A DNA stretch of 64,000 bases, from contig NC_020156.1 in the NCBI RefSeq assembly GCF_000332115.1, positions 3,349,501 through 3,413,500 on the forward strand, in the 5' to 3' direction. The notes under the pieces were generated by a model that was not told where the DNA came from, did not search any database, and saw only the letters and a program-made list of their open reading frames with translations. Positions 1 through 8,919 of this stretch are shown piece after piece. Source of the stretch: Nonlabens dokdonensis DSW-6 (GTDB lineage: Bacteria; Bacteroidota; Bacteroidia; Flavobacteriales; Flavobacteriaceae). A program made the translations under genes and the position numbers. How positions within the stretch are numbered: position 1 is the stretch's first letter; each line of letters begins with the position of its first letter.

Positions 1-26
1 CTTACAATCTTTGCTTTTTGTGTCAT
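1..26 (-). CDS. possible 5' end of a gene leaving the window
   Basis: An ATG on the minus strand at 26-24 opens a frame (MTQKAKIV) that stays open to the window edge. Only eight codons are visible, so no function can be given. Support comes from a TAnnTTTG box a short distance upstream (52-45). This is a tentative call. Confidence 0.3.
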
Positions 27-44
27 ATCCTTGATTATTAATTG

Positions 45-52
45 CAAAAATA
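45..52 (-). promoter_or_regulatory. Bacteroidota-type -7 box (TATTTTTG)
   Basis: The minus strand reads TATTTTTG, a perfect match to the TAnnTTTG -7 element of Bacteroidota promoters. It lies about 20 bases upstream of the partial minus-strand start at 26. I see no well-spaced -33 TTTG. Confidence 0.4.
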
Positions 53-199
53 GGGTTTATTAGAACCGATAGAAAAGCTTTAACAAGACCTTTTCATTGC
101 GTAAAAGACGTCATATGATGAGCTTATTTAACAGAAAGTTATCTATTTCATGTTACTAATAATGACGGTTTGAGATTATCTTTATAGGAAATTAAGATC

Positions 200-1009
200 A
201 TGAGATATATCTGTTTACTAGTAGCGTTTTGTATGAGTACAACCATTTTTGGTCAAGATATTTCCAGAACAAAGGTCGATGGTAAAATTATTGTAGAAGG
301 AAGCGATATTTATGGGATCACCATTTACAATACCAATTCTAAACAGGGAACATTAACCGATGCAAAAGGAGCCTTTACTATAGAAGTTGCTTTGAATGAC
401 TTGATTGAAGTGAGAGCCATTGAATATAAAAACTTTGATTTACGTATAAATCAAGCACAAATAGATTCTAAAAAGTTATTTGTATTCTTAATTGAAGAAA
501 TTGAAAAACTAGACGAGGTAGTCATCGTTTCGGCCAACAAATTGACTGGAGACTTAAAACAAGATGTAACTAGATCCAAGCCTTATGTTTTAAATTCCAA
601 CGCAGCTTACTTTGGAGTAAAGAAAGATATCAAAGACTTTGGTGGAAATAACAAAGAACAAATTGAAGAAATAGGTGTGCAATCTCAATCGATGCAAGTT
701 GTTAATAGTTTGAACTTAACGAATGTTGTAGATCAATTGTTGATACCTCTTTTTAGATCTGAAGTTCAAGATAAAAAATCTGCTGGTGTACCAGAAGTAC
801 CAGCTAAATCTATTAAATATTACTTAGGTTCTTCATTTCTGGTAAATAATTTCAATATACCAGAGCATCGAGTAGAGGAATTTATTCGTTATGTGGAATC
901 AAAAAGTTTTGATTTCAACCTTTTAAATTATGGGAATGAACTGGAGTTTCTTGCGTTACTAGATAAAAAGAGTAAAGAATTTTTAAAGACTAAAACAAAG
1001 AAAGAATAA
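200..1009 (+). CDS. secreted protein with carboxypeptidase-like regulatory domain
   Basis: 269 residues with an N-terminal signal peptide ending near TIFGQ (residues 1-19). The next roughly 75 residues (VDGKIIVEGSDIYGITIYNTNSK, TLTDAKGAFTIEV, DEVVIVS) have the pattern of a CarboxypepD_reg-like beta-sandwich, the plug-like domain found at the start of many Bacteroidota outer-membrane proteins. No TonB receptor barrel follows. The remaining 160 residues match no family I recognise. The protein is probably periplasmic or outer-membrane associated. The gene stands alone and converges on the DUF6624-like gene with 3 bases between them. Confidence 0.75.
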   Translation: MRYICLLVAFCMSTTIFGQDISRTKVDGKIIVEGSDIYGITIYNTNSKQGTLTDAKGAFTIEVALNDLIEVRAIEYKNFDLRINQAQIDSKKLFVFLIEEIEKLDEVVIVSANKLTGDLKQDVTRSKPYVLNSNAAYFGVKKDIKDFGGNNKEQIEEIGVQSQSMQVVNSLNLTNVVDQLLIPLFRSEVQDKKSAGVPEVPAKSIKYYLGSSFLVNNFNIPEHRVEEFIRYVESKSFDFNLLNYGNELEFLALLDKKSKEFLKTKTKKE

Positions 1010-1012
1010 CCT

Positions 1013-1633
1013 CTAAGACTTTCTCAACCATCCTACCTTATATTTCCATAATTTCATCTCTTGCTGACGCGATTCAAGGTTATTAGGGCAATGGTTGTTT
1101 TCATTTACGGCTTGTGCTCTTATGATTTGAGTTTGCTCTTCTACAGTGTTCCATCCTAAATGGTTCCTTCTCTTGTTTACCGTTGATAGATCATCATATT
1201 TTTGCGGACTCAAAAGACCGTTGGCGTCCCAATCAAACTGAGTACAGAATAGTTGTGGTTGTTCCTCAAAAACGGCTATTCTATCGCTTAAATAAGCTAA
1301 TTGCTCTTTCGATATTTGACTAGGACTTTCCACTTTCATCAGCAACTCTTGATACCTTTTCATAAAACTAGGTAAACTTATGGCGTGCTGTACCACTAGC
1401 CATGCAGCTTGACTAGCTTCCTTACCTATTTTTTCGAGGATTGGAAATCCATATTGATCAATAATCTCGTTGAGCCTATGAGCATTAGAAATATGCAGCT
1501 CTTCCATTGCTTTATGGTAGCCTTCAAATAACTTTCCTTCTTTTACTAGCCGATCTCGCAAAGCTAAATCTGCTGTTTTGAGTGCAATAATCTCTTCAAT
1601 TACATCTTGATGGTACATTAAAAAAATAGTCAT
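1013..1633 (-). CDS. DUF6624-like protein
   Basis: 206 residues, mostly helical. The pattern of an N-terminal helix (DVIEEIIALKTADLALRDRLVKEG), then IIDQYGFPILEKIGKEASQAAWLVVQHA, and a C-terminal DRIAVFEEQPQLFCTQFDWDANG is that of DUF6624 proteins, which are common in Bacteroidota and of unknown function. No signal peptide is evident. The first ATG (1633) abuts the stop of the upstream 2OG-oxygenase gene, so the two are probably co-transcribed. An internal ATG at 1618 (MYHQDV) fits the family N-terminus better and may be the true start. Confidence 0.6.
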   Translation of the reverse strand: MTIFLMYHQDVIEEIIALKTADLALRDRLVKEGKLFEGYHKAMEELHISNAHRLNEIIDQYGFPILEKIGKEASQAAWLVVQHAISLPSFMKRYQELLMKVESPSQISKEQLAYLSDRIAVFEEQPQLFCTQFDWDANGLLSPQKYDDLSTVNKRRNHLGWNTVEEQTQIIRAQAVNENNHCPNNLESRQQEMKLWKYKVGWLRKS

Positions 1634-2221
1634 TTATCGATATGGTGGCCCAGAAACCCAACCTACGATACTTTGTCTGGTGCCTTTGGTAATAGGAGTG
1701 ACGCGGTGCATAATAAAGGAAGGGAAAATAACTATGGTTCCTTTTTTCCTTGGTGCAGTCACAATTTCTTTATTAATCATAAACTGTAGATCGCCGCCTT
1801 CATACTCTTCTTCATCAGATAATTGAATGGTCATACTTAATTTTCTAGCAGAGATTTCTCCTGCTCCAAAATCTAAGTGCCAATCAAAAAAATTACCTTC
1901 AGAATACTTTGTGAGTTGAAGTTCTTGATGAAATCCTAATAAATCAAAATTATAGCGCTCTCTATTGCAATTGATGGCCAATGCTCCTAATTTGCTATAA
2001 ATCCAATCATTCTCTGGTGTGTTATCAATAAACATAACCGAGCTTTTACGCAGCTCATCATTGTATTTTTTATCGCCGCTCAACGTGGCTTTAATGGTTT
2101 TATCGTCATCCCAAAAACCGATGATTTTATCTACCTCATGTGGAAGAAATAAACCTTGATAGTATATGAACTCAGCAAAATTGTGGAGTAAAGGTAATCC
2201 GAATGTATAATTAATGGACAT
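1634..2221 (-). CDS. 2-oxoglutarate/Fe(II)-dependent dioxygenase, PKHD/P4H-like
   Basis: 195 residues with the prolyl-4-hydroxylase-type double-stranded beta-helix. The iron ligands are visible as H115 and D117 (WHLDFG) and distal H172 (IMHRVTP). The 2-oxoglutarate-binding basic residue is R182 in KGTRQSIVGWVSGP. The family couples 2-oxoglutarate decarboxylation to hydroxylation of a protein or small-molecule substrate, which is not predictable here. It resembles PiuC/PKHD-type enzymes but lacks their usual C-terminal extension. The gene is first of a two-gene transcript with the DUF6624-like gene. Confidence 0.8.
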   Translation of the reverse strand: MSINYTFGLPLLHNFAEFIYYQGLFLPHEVDKIIGFWDDDKTIKATLSGDKKYNDELRKSSVMFIDNTPENDWIYSKLGALAINCNRERYNFDLLGFHQELQLTKYSEGNFFDWHLDFGAGEISARKLSMTIQLSDEEEYEGGDLQFMINKEIVTAPRKKGTIVIFPSFIMHRVTPITKGTRQSIVGWVSGPPYR

Positions 2222-2419
2222 GAGAAATATGGTTAGTTGTAAGTCTTAAAAATACTGTTTTTTTTAAATTCATTTGTATATAAAAACATAGTCCTTGATT
2301 TACACAAACAGCGCATTGATGTTCCATATAGTTAATTTTTAAATTCTTTTTAACCGTTTGACAAGTAATTCCTTATAAAACGACTTATAAATTATAATTA
2401 TTAATCACGAACATTTCTT

Positions 2420-3123
2420 ATGAATAAATTCATACTACTATTATTGTTACTACCATGTGTAGTTATAGCTCAAGAGACTAAAGAAGAAGATGTATATACC
2501 TATAAAAAAGGAGATCCTAATGGTACTGGAAAGTGGTATATGGGAAGAGAAATTGCTTATGTGATGGGCTATCAAGGTATGAGCTGGTTAGATAGGCCAG
2601 AACGGGAAAAGGAAGAGAACACCTCAAAATTATTAAAAAATATGAATCTTAAACCAGGGGACACCATTGCTGATATAGGTGCTGGATCTGGTTATCATGT
2701 TTTTAAAATGGCACCAAATTTAACTAGGGGTTTGTTTATGCCGTTCATATTCAGGACGAAATGCTAGAGGTGATGGATCAACGAATTGTACAATCACAAA
2801 TCAATAACGTTGCGACCATAAAAGGCAGTGAAAAGACCGTTAATCTACCTGAGAATTCCGTAGATAAAATACTTATGGTAGATGTGTATCACGAATTTAG
2901 TTTCCCGGTAGAAATGATCGCATCCATCAAAAAAGCTTTAAAAGCTGATGGTAAAATTTACTTGATTGAGTACCGTGCAGAAGATTCTAGCGTACCCATA
3001 AAAGAGGTGCATAAAATGAGTGAAAAGCAAGCCGTAAAGGAAATGAAAGCAGCAGGCTTCAAATTAGAAAGTAATTCAACCAACTTACCATGGCAACATT
3101 GTATGGTATTTGTTAGGCAATAA
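2420..3123 (+). pseudogene. secreted class I SAM methyltransferase, frameshifted
   Basis: Two overlapping frames together encode one protein of about 234 residues. The first part (2420-2767) has a signal peptide (LLLLLPCVVIAQ) and SAM motif I, TIADIGAGSGYHV. The second part, read in the other frame from about 2730, continues GFVYAVHIQDEMLEVM and includes the post-motif region DKILMVDVYHEF and the C-terminal KMSEKQAVKEMKAAGF. Adding one G to the GGGG run at 2727-2730 restores LTRGFVYAVHIQDEM, so a one-base deletion explains the break. It could be a real mutation, a phase-variable tract or a sequence error. Exported methyltransferases of this type are common in Bacteroidota, with unknown substrate. 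Confidence 0.8.
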
Positions 3124-3206
3124 TTGGCTTTTAATTCTTTTCAAATAAAAATAGCTTTCTTGTTTATCAACCTATTTAAAACAGGTATTTGTAAGTCGCT
3201 TTATTC

Positions 3207-3222
3207 CGCTTTCGCGAAAGCG
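3207..3222. repeat. 16-bp palindromic repeat, perfect copy
   Basis: CGCTTTCGCGAAAGCG, between the broken methyltransferase gene and the convergent gene ending at 3294. Flanks are TTC on the left and AGAT on the right, the usual asymmetric context of this family. Confidence 0.95.
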
Positions 3223-3293
3223 AGATTATTTTTAAACCTAATTTCTTACTACTGTTCATTAATTCAAATAGATACCTTATCAATAGGTTAAGA

Positions 3294-3848
3294 TTAAAGT
3301 TCTAAAGCAGCGGTATAACTTTCTAGCAATTGTTCTTCCTTAATAACTATGTCTGTCATAGAAATGGATAAGTACATCAATAAACGTTTCATAGCCTTCT
3401 CATTACCGTCAAAACCCATAGTAATCAAACCGGATAGTAACATGTTTGAGAATTGCTTGTAAGATTCCTGCTTGCCATAAATATCATTCAGACGCTGGAT
3501 TTCATCCACAGGTATGTTGGTGACAAGTCCAGTTTGTATGGCCGTTTCAAAAGCACTGTTGTTGAGAATCACTGTATTTACACCTCTAAAGAAAGTAGGT
3601 CGTACCGGTTTAACAAATTGCTGATTTAAATAATAACGCGTACTATCACGTAGTGTACGATGGTAGTCGATAACATTTTCAATTTTACTTTTATTACTCT
3701 GAATTTCGTTTTCAATGCTGTTAAGAACCACACTGGTTTTTTCTTCGTCTCTATTGCTTGCAGACCAGTTGGAGATTAAAAAACCTAAAAACACACCTAT
3801 CATTACCTATATGATTTGGATGATTAAGTCACTAATTTTATCTTTCAT
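3294..3848 (-). pseudogene. small membrane-anchored protein interrupted by an in-frame amber codon
   Basis: The intact frame from ATG 3803 encodes 169 residues starting abruptly in a membrane helix (MIGVFLGFLISNW), followed by a helical coiled region (DEEKTSVVLNSIENEIQSNKSKIENVI). Reading upstream in the same frame gives MKDKISDLIIQII, then TAG (3809-3807), then V and the ATG at 3803. Together these form the expected N-terminus and one continuous transmembrane helix, so the TAG looks like a nonsense change of a helix codon such as TTG. The C-terminal part resembles the DUF6090-type proteins seen at 25745-26479. Translation may still restart at 3803, producing a protein that keeps most of the helix. 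Confidence 0.6.
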
Positions 3849-3917
3849 TGGAATGGTTTTAACGATAACTCTGATTAGAGAAGAAATATATAAAAAATTC
3901 CGCATTTATGAATAGAG

Positions 3918-4421
3918 TTAGTGATGCGTTAACCTCTCAATCTCTTTTTTTAAATTGGGATAAAGTGCCGTAAGTTCTTTTCTGGATTTTAATTCAAAAT
4001 CGTCAAAATCAAATCCAGGAGAAACCGTGCAACCTATTAATGAAAAACTATCTTTTTCTATGACCTCACCAGCAAACCAGCAGTTACCAGGAACTACAAA
4101 TTGAGGAACTTCGCCATTCTCTATATTACGTCCTATCATATGTGTACTATACTCGCCAGCATTAGTTATGATATGTAATTTAATAGGGGCACCATAATAA
4201 AAATGCCAGATTTCATCTTGTTCAATCCTATGCAATGCAGAAAACTTCTCTGAGGTAAGCATAAAATAGATACAAGTGGAAAAATTACGTTTTCCACTAT
4301 AACCATCTCCTAGACTTTCTTGAGGTATTTTTCCTGTACTTCTATAGGTTTCTTTAAAATAGCCACCTTCTGGATGTGGTTGTAATTCTAACTTATCGAT
4401 TATTTGTTGTGCTGAGAGCAT
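3918..4421 (-). CDS. cupin family protein (DUF985, cupin_5)
   Basis: 167 residues matching the DUF985 cupin fold along its whole length: N-terminal LQPHPEGGYFKETYRS, central FSALHRIEQDEIWHFYYGAPIKLHII, and C-terminal VPGNCWFAGEVIEKDSFSLIGCTVSPGFDFDDFEL. The HRIEQDEIWHFY segment supplies likely metal or ligand residues. Members are small cytoplasmic single-cupin proteins of unsettled function. The gene is 12 bases downstream of the PRMT-like gene on the same strand and is likely co-transcribed with it. Confidence 0.88.
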   Translation of the reverse strand: MLSAQQIIDKLELQPHPEGGYFKETYRSTGKIPQESLGDGYSGKRNFSTCIYFMLTSEKFSALHRIEQDEIWHFYYGAPIKLHIITNAGEYSTHMIGRNIENGEVPQFVVPGNCWFAGEVIEKDSFSLIGCTVSPGFDFDDFELKSRKELTALYPNLKKEIERLTHH

Positions 4422-4433
4422 AAGTTTTAAGGC

Positions 4434-5471
4434 TTAATTATATTTTATATTATCAATAGAATACTCCAATTGCGGTTGAGCAGAAATCTTATATTGAGAA
4501 GTAATTTGAATAGGATTTTTACGAAAAGCATCAACTTTCTCAATTAACATAGGAGTGGTGAGGCCGCTAGCATTATAAGGCAAAAGAATATCTTTGTAAA
4601 TAACTATTTCTGTTAGTAGTAGAAGACAGTCATATATTTGCCAGTCTTCCTTGGTAATTGTGCATTGCTGTTCAGAAAAAACTTCTGAATTATTAATATT
4701 ACACTCTGTATTGTTCGATGGATAAAATGATTTCTTACTTACTTCAAATACATTTACCGAAGGATAAATATTAGATGTAGCAAACTGTTCTTCTATGGAT
4801 TCGGCTTTTTTATTGAATCCAAAATGTAACGCTATTTTTTCAGGAATAAAAACAGTTTCTGGACCTACTTGCTTCATTAGATTCATATAAATAGGCACCT
4901 GCTGTTCTTTTATGAGGCTGTTTTGCATGGTTTCACTAATAATAACATCTGGTTGTTTACTAGTATTTATTTGATAGGTTGTGGCATTGTCATTTACAAA
5001 AGTAATATGGTATTGATCGAGACCTATTTTTGAAGCTACTTTTTGCAGTACTTCAAAGGTAAAGGGATTGATTTCTAAAAATGTATAAGATATTTGCTCA
5101 GGAGCATATTTAAAGATGATAGGCATGATCAATGTTGCAAAAGGTCCAGTTCCTGCATAAAGAATATGAATCTTTTTCTTTTCCTTTAATTGTTCTTGAA
5201 CTGCTCTATCTATTCCTCTAATGAACTGTCTCGTTCTAATTACGTCATCTAGGCACAAACCTGCCCAATAAGCTCCAATGGCTTTACCATTCTCAGATTC
5301 CATATCAACCCTACCTTTTTCTATATTCAGGTCTTGTTCTGAGAGAAATTCTAAAATTGATTTGAATTCTTGTGTGGCTTTAAACAGCTTATCATACTGG
5401 ATCTTATCATCAAAATAGGTGGCTGTAACTTTTAGAATTTTCTCTTTATAATTCATTCCGGTACTTTTCAA
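4434..5471 (-). CDS. PRMT-like SAM-dependent methyltransferase
   Basis: 345 residues. A Rossmann SAM site starts at residue 101 (IHILYAGTGPFATL, glycines around 106-110), with an acidic strand-2 residue E133 (TFLEINPF). The segment VIISETMQNSLIKEQ places E180 and E189 nine residues apart, the same spacing as the double-E loop that grips arginine in protein arginine methyltransferases. It is followed by VFIPEKI, also PRMT-like. The C-terminal half could act as the PRMT beta-barrel but is poorly conserved. A helical cap occupies residues 1-95. It lies downstream of the lodB-like and lodA-like genes on the same strand, with a palindrome in the 131-base gap. Whether it acts on a protein or a small molecule is unknown. 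Met6 (5456) is an alternative start. Confidence 0.65.
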   Translation of the reverse strand: MKSTGMNYKEKILKVTATYFDDKIQYDKLFKATQEFKSILEFLSEQDLNIEKGRVDMESENGKAIGAYWAGLCLDDVIRTRQFIRGIDRAVQEQLKEKKKIHILYAGTGPFATLIMPIIFKYAPEQISYTFLEINPFTFEVLQKVASKIGLDQYHITFVNDNATTYQINTSKQPDVIISETMQNSLIKEQQVPIYMNLMKQVGPETVFIPEKIALHFGFNKKAESIEEQFATSNIYPSVNVFEVSKKSFYPSNNTECNINNSEVFSEQQCTITKEDWQIYDCLLLLTEIVIYKDILLPYNASGLTTPMLIEKVDAFRKNPIQITSQYKISAQPQLEYSIDNIKYN

Positions 5472-5571
5472 TTTATAAAGGTAAAATATTCATTTTGATG
5501 CTGATTGAAATTATAGCACAAAAGCCTTTTAAATAATAACATGATGTAGATTAAAGGTATTATTATATTCT

Positions 5572-5587
5572 CGCTTTCGCGAAAGCG
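5572..5587. repeat. 16-bp palindromic repeat, perfect copy
   Basis: CGCTTTCGCGAAAGCG in the gap between the lodB-like stop and the PRMT-like start. It could form a hairpin in a read-through transcript. Confidence 0.95.
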
Positions 5588-5602
5588 TGCTTTTTGTAAA
5601 TA

Positions 5603-6697
5603 TCACTCTTGCTTTACCAAACGATTCTTCCAATAGTAACTGTCTGGCCATCGTTGTTCCATTGCGTACTGATGTGTCAGTTTTTGTACATAAGAATTGG
5701 CGCCATTGGTGATGATATAATGGTAACTTAAAAAAGCATCCTTTTCATTATGGAGTTGACTTGCAATCGCATGTGCTCCATAATAACCAGATGCAATGGC
5801 AGATGTAATGCCATAGGAAGAAATCGGATCATAAGAAAAAGCAGCATCACCTACAGCAAGCCAATTCTTACCGTAAGGTTTCTTTAAATAACTGGTTCCA
5901 CTAGGCATTATTTTATGATCTGAAAGCTCTTTGTCAGTAGGTTTTATGATAAGTCGTATTTCTTGAGTTTTATAAAGCTCTTTTTTTAGAAAAGCTGGCA
6001 TTTTACTCTTTTTTGGTATAAGCTCTTTGAGCGTAAAAAACATAACATTAACCTTGTTATCAGAAGATGGCGAAAGGTACCACCAACCATTTTCTGTGGC
6101 TTCTATCCAGATTTGACGCTCAATTTTATGAGCAGATTCATGCCAGAACGTACAAGTCATTTGCTGGTCCATTTCTTCTTTTACGATTCCTAAATGCCTG
6201 CATATAGATGCTTTTCTACCAGTGGCATCTATAATATAGCTGGCTTGCAATTGCGGCTTTGTAGAATTATGGAACATGCTTATTTCTAGTTGATCTTCGT
6301 TTTGTGTAATTCTTTTAATTTGATGTTTCTTATAAAAAGGCGTTTGCTTTTCTTGTACTAATTCTCTCAATTGGTTTTCAAAATGCAGCCGGTCTAATAA
6401 ATAACCATGTCCATGCTTGTTTTCTATAAACTCTTTTTGATGTGCAATATTTGTTCCCCAAATACTCTTGTTTCCATAATAAGGAATGTGCTTTTTACTT
6501 TCTAATAGTCCTAGAATCCCTAATTGTTTGAACAAAGGTTTGGAAGTAGGAGGCAAGGCATCACCTGGCTTAGGAACCGCTGCCTCATTTGCGTCTATAA
6601 TGCAATGTGAAATTCCGTAAGCCGATAAGGTCAAAGAAGCAGCAAGCCCAGATGGACCTGCTCCTGCAATAATAACATCATACTTTTCTTTGTTCAT
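5603..6697 (-). CDS. lodB: LodB-like FAD-dependent maturation enzyme
   Basis: 364 residues. The N-terminal dinucleotide-binding motif is DVIIAGAGPSGLAASL (G12, G14, G17), with a GDALPP segment near residue 46 and a second FAD motif, WLAVGDAAFSYDPISSYGITSAIASG. This is the architecture of tryptophan-halogenase/hydroxylase-like flavoproteins that accompany LodA-family oxidases. In Marinomonas mediterranea LodB is required to form the cysteine tryptophylquinone cofactor of LodA. The start codon is 10 bases after the stop of the lodA-like gene, so the two are translated from one transcript. The pairing is the main evidence for the maturation role. The symbol is assigned by analogy. Confidence 0.78.
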   Translation of the reverse strand: MNKEKYDVIIAGAGPSGLAASLTLSAYGISHCIIDANEAAVPKPGDALPPTSKPLFKQLGILGLLESKKHIPYYGNKSIWGTNIAHQKEFIENKHGHGYLLDRLHFENQLRELVQEKQTPFYKKHQIKRITQNEDQLEISMFHNSTKPQLQASYIIDATGRKASICRHLGIVKEEMDQQMTCTFWHESAHKIERQIWIEATENGWWYLSPSSDNKVNVMFFTLKELIPKKSKMPAFLKKELYKTQEIRLIIKPTDKELSDHKIMPSGTSYLKKPYGKNWLAVGDAAFSYDPISSYGITSAIASGYYGAHAIASQLHNEKDAFLSYHYIITNGANSYVQKLTHQYAMEQRWPDSYYWKNRLVKQE

Positions 6698-6707
6698 AAC
6701 AGCCTAT

Positions 6708-8633
6708 TTACATCTCGTCACGCCCATAAGTTTTATGGTCGGTAGCTGTTCTTTCTAATTTAGTGGCGCTGGATTTTCTAGCGGATTTAGCCATTAGTTT
6801 TTCTTGCTCATCATCTTTTTTAGTCACTTGTAAGATGGTTTCTTCAGCATAAAGTACTTGATCAAAACTAGGATCACTTACTGGTAATGGTCTTCCAGAC
6901 TCGACCCATGCCACTTTTGGTAACAATCCATCGCTGCCTTCTATATGTTCTTCGTGTTTAGCAACTATTCCTAGATTGTGCCATTTATGTACCATATTAT
7001 TAATCTTACTTAAGTATTGTGTTCCTAAATCTCTTAACCAGTCTTGACGGTAATCAAAATGTTTAAGTCGCTGTCCTATGTTGACATGAGCATCGTTAAG
7101 TCGTACAAATCCATCCTCACTCAACACTTGATTAGGAACTCGTGCTGCCCAAAAGGAAGGAATAGGTAGGTAAGTAGCAGGATTATAGCCAGATAAGCAA
7201 CTAGCTTCATCGGTTTGCCATGGTACGCCTAGCCATCTTGTTAACGATCCTGGGCCGCTTACTGACAAAGGACCGTTTTCACTAAGTGCAATTTGAGGTG
7301 AAAGTAATGGACCAAATTTCAACTTTGTAGGTTCTCCTTTATCAACGACATTCAGTCGGTAGGGCGTTTTCCACATAGATTTAACACGCATGGGCCAAGT
7401 GAGTTCTATTCCTGGATGAAAAGGACCTCCTAAACATTCTTCCAGTGGTGCTTGATTTAAGGCATCTAACTGTTCTTCTAGATCAAGCTCTTCAAATGCT
7501 TTTTTATTTGTCAAAGATCCAGTAGTAAAATCGCCTTTGGACCATTTTTCTAGTCGATTGTATTGTGTTTTTGTAATCGGTAAGTCTACAATTGCTAGTC
7601 CTTGATATTCTCCAAACCCATCTCCGTAAAAAGGCGCAATTTGTTGTGGTTCATATTTCTTAGAACTAGGGTCTCTAAACCATTCAAATACTTTTTCTCT
7701 CACGTCTTTTGTCGCCGCACTTGGATCTTCTAAAAGTTTTAAAAAGGCAGGATCGGTAAAATTTGATGGAGAATTATGACCGAAGAGCATAGAAAAACCT
7801 TCGTTTACCCACTGCGTGTTGGTCATTCGTTCTAAAATAGGATAGATGTGCTCGTAAAACACCACTCCATTAGTGGCTGGATCTGGATAGTGCATTTCTC
7901 TTATAAACAGATCTTGCACCACATCATTCATGGTAACCACTCCAAAAAGTCCAGGTCCAAAGTTAGGAGGCGTCACTGCAACCATGGCAGGCGTTGCTTC
8001 TATTGTTTTTCCATCTATTTCTACGGTGACACGTATGATGCCATCACAAGTATCATCATGCCAGCCTTCATTATTAGCAAAAGTAGTTGGTGGTTCATTA
8101 TCATGAGACGCCGCATCTCCAGAACCTGGAATAAAAATAATTCTTCCCTGCGCGTCTGTTTCTACACTTCCAAGGTTCACTTTTGTTCCAAAAAATTCGC
8201 CGTCGTCAAAAGTATTAGAAGGATCTTGTACATTTTCACCGCTAATCTCGATAGGTGATGGTTTGATGGCCAACTGCGATCTGTCTTTTACGGAGCTATT
8301 TCTATAAGCAGAGGGAATTCCTGCTTGTGGAAGGTCCAGCGCATTATTAAACTCATACCATGCTGCTTTTACGTTAGCTACATGAACATGCCAATTCAAT
8401 GTTGCGTGACTGCTGGTAATTTCTCCTAATGCTTTTCCTTCTTTATCAAACGCGTACACTCTAAATTTTACCGCTTGTTTTTTAATACGTCCTTCTTGAT
8501 CCTTATAACCATTTGCTGGTGATGGTTCTACGCCAGGTATTTCAGAGGCTAAAAAGTATTCTGGAGCGTTTCCTATTCGGGCGATGCCTATAGGTGGATA
8601 TATCGCTATACTATCAATTCTTGAGGTTTCCAT
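6708..8633 (-). CDS. lodA: LodA/GoxA-family quinoprotein amino-acid oxidase
   Basis: 641 residues beginning with the family hallmark IAIYPPIGIARIGNAPEYF. LodA-type enzymes oxidise an amino acid (lysine epsilon-oxidase, glycine oxidase) with O2, releasing H2O2, and can be antimicrobial. The cofactor, cysteine tryptophylquinone, is built from a Cys and a Trp of the protein. The candidates are C479 (WQTDEASCLSGYNP) and W495 (PSFWAARVPNQVL). The spacing of 16 residues is much shorter than in M. mediterranea LodA (C516/W581), so this is probably another subgroup with its own substrate. No classical signal peptide is seen, as in LodA. The basic C-terminal tail (KSARKSSATKLERTATDHK) is unusual. A motif shared with the GMC operon lies about 130 bases upstream. 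Confidence 0.85.
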   Translation of the reverse strand: METSRIDSIAIYPPIGIARIGNAPEYFLASEIPGVEPSPANGYKDQEGRIKKQAVKFRVYAFDKEGKALGEITSSHATLNWHVHVANVKAAWYEFNNALDLPQAGIPSAYRNSSVKDRSQLAIKPSPIEISGENVQDPSNTFDDGEFFGTKVNLGSVETDAQGRIIFIPGSGDAASHDNEPPTTFANNEGWHDDTCDGIIRVTVEIDGKTIEATPAMVAVTPPNFGPGLFGVVTMNDVVQDLFIREMHYPDPATNGVVFYEHIYPILERMTNTQWVNEGFSMLFGHNSPSNFTDPAFLKLLEDPSAATKDVREKVFEWFRDPSSKKYEPQQIAPFYGDGFGEYQGLAIVDLPITKTQYNRLEKWSKGDFTTGSLTNKKAFEELDLEEQLDALNQAPLEECLGGPFHPGIELTWPMRVKSMWKTPYRLNVVDKGEPTKLKFGPLLSPQIALSENGPLSVSGPGSLTRWLGVPWQTDEASCLSGYNPATYLPIPSFWAARVPNQVLSEDGFVRLNDAHVNIGQRLKHFDYRQDWLRDLGTQYLSKINNMVHKWHNLGIVAKHEEHIEGSDGLLPKVAWVESGRPLPVSDPSFDQVLYAEETILQVTKKDDEQEKLMAKSARKSSATKLERTATDHKTYGRDEM

Positions 8634-8762
8634 GACTAGTTGTTTTGAGGTTGTTAGTAGTTTATTGAATTTTAAGACTTATTATTTTCTGAATCTTTGC
8701 AATCAAATAAAAAAGTCCATTTAAAAGTATAAAAAGAAAGCTTGTTGACCTCCTTATTTACT

Positions 8763-8793
8763 GCAACTTATTGAAATTTGGGTATTTATAACC
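8763..8793 (-). promoter_or_regulatory. shared upstream motif, copy 1 (lodA-like gene)
   Basis: On the minus strand this reads AAATACCCAAATTTCAATAA followed by GTTGC. Nearly the same sequence occurs at 20062-20094, upstream of the GMC dehydrogenase operon, and at 15861-15893. Consensus: wAATTACCCAAwTwTCAA then yArGTTry. The positions suggest an operator or activator site; the regulator is unknown. Confidence 0.55.
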
Positions 8794-8903
8794 AAAAGCA
8801 TTGGGTGTTTTCTGCTATAGAAAACTTAAAATAATCTCAAATTCTGCTATGATAGTTTTATAAGGACATCATTTGTTAAGTGTGCTATTTTTAATAGAAG
8901 TTC

Positions 8904-8919
8904 CGCTTTCGCGAAAGCG
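8904..8919. repeat. 16-bp palindromic repeat, perfect copy
   Basis: CGCTTTCGCGAAAGCG in the intergenic region upstream of the lodA-like gene, flanked by TTC and AGAT. Confidence 0.95.

Noticed and set aside
3715..3915. plus-strand 66-residue ORF over the interrupted DUF6090-like gene
   Set aside because: The minus-strand frame has a better membrane-protein pattern and family resemblance; the plus ORF is its antisense shadow.
7848..8258. 136-residue plus-strand ORF within the lodA-like gene
   Set aside because: Antisense shadow; basic and serine-rich composition without a signal, while the opposite strand encodes a conserved enzyme.
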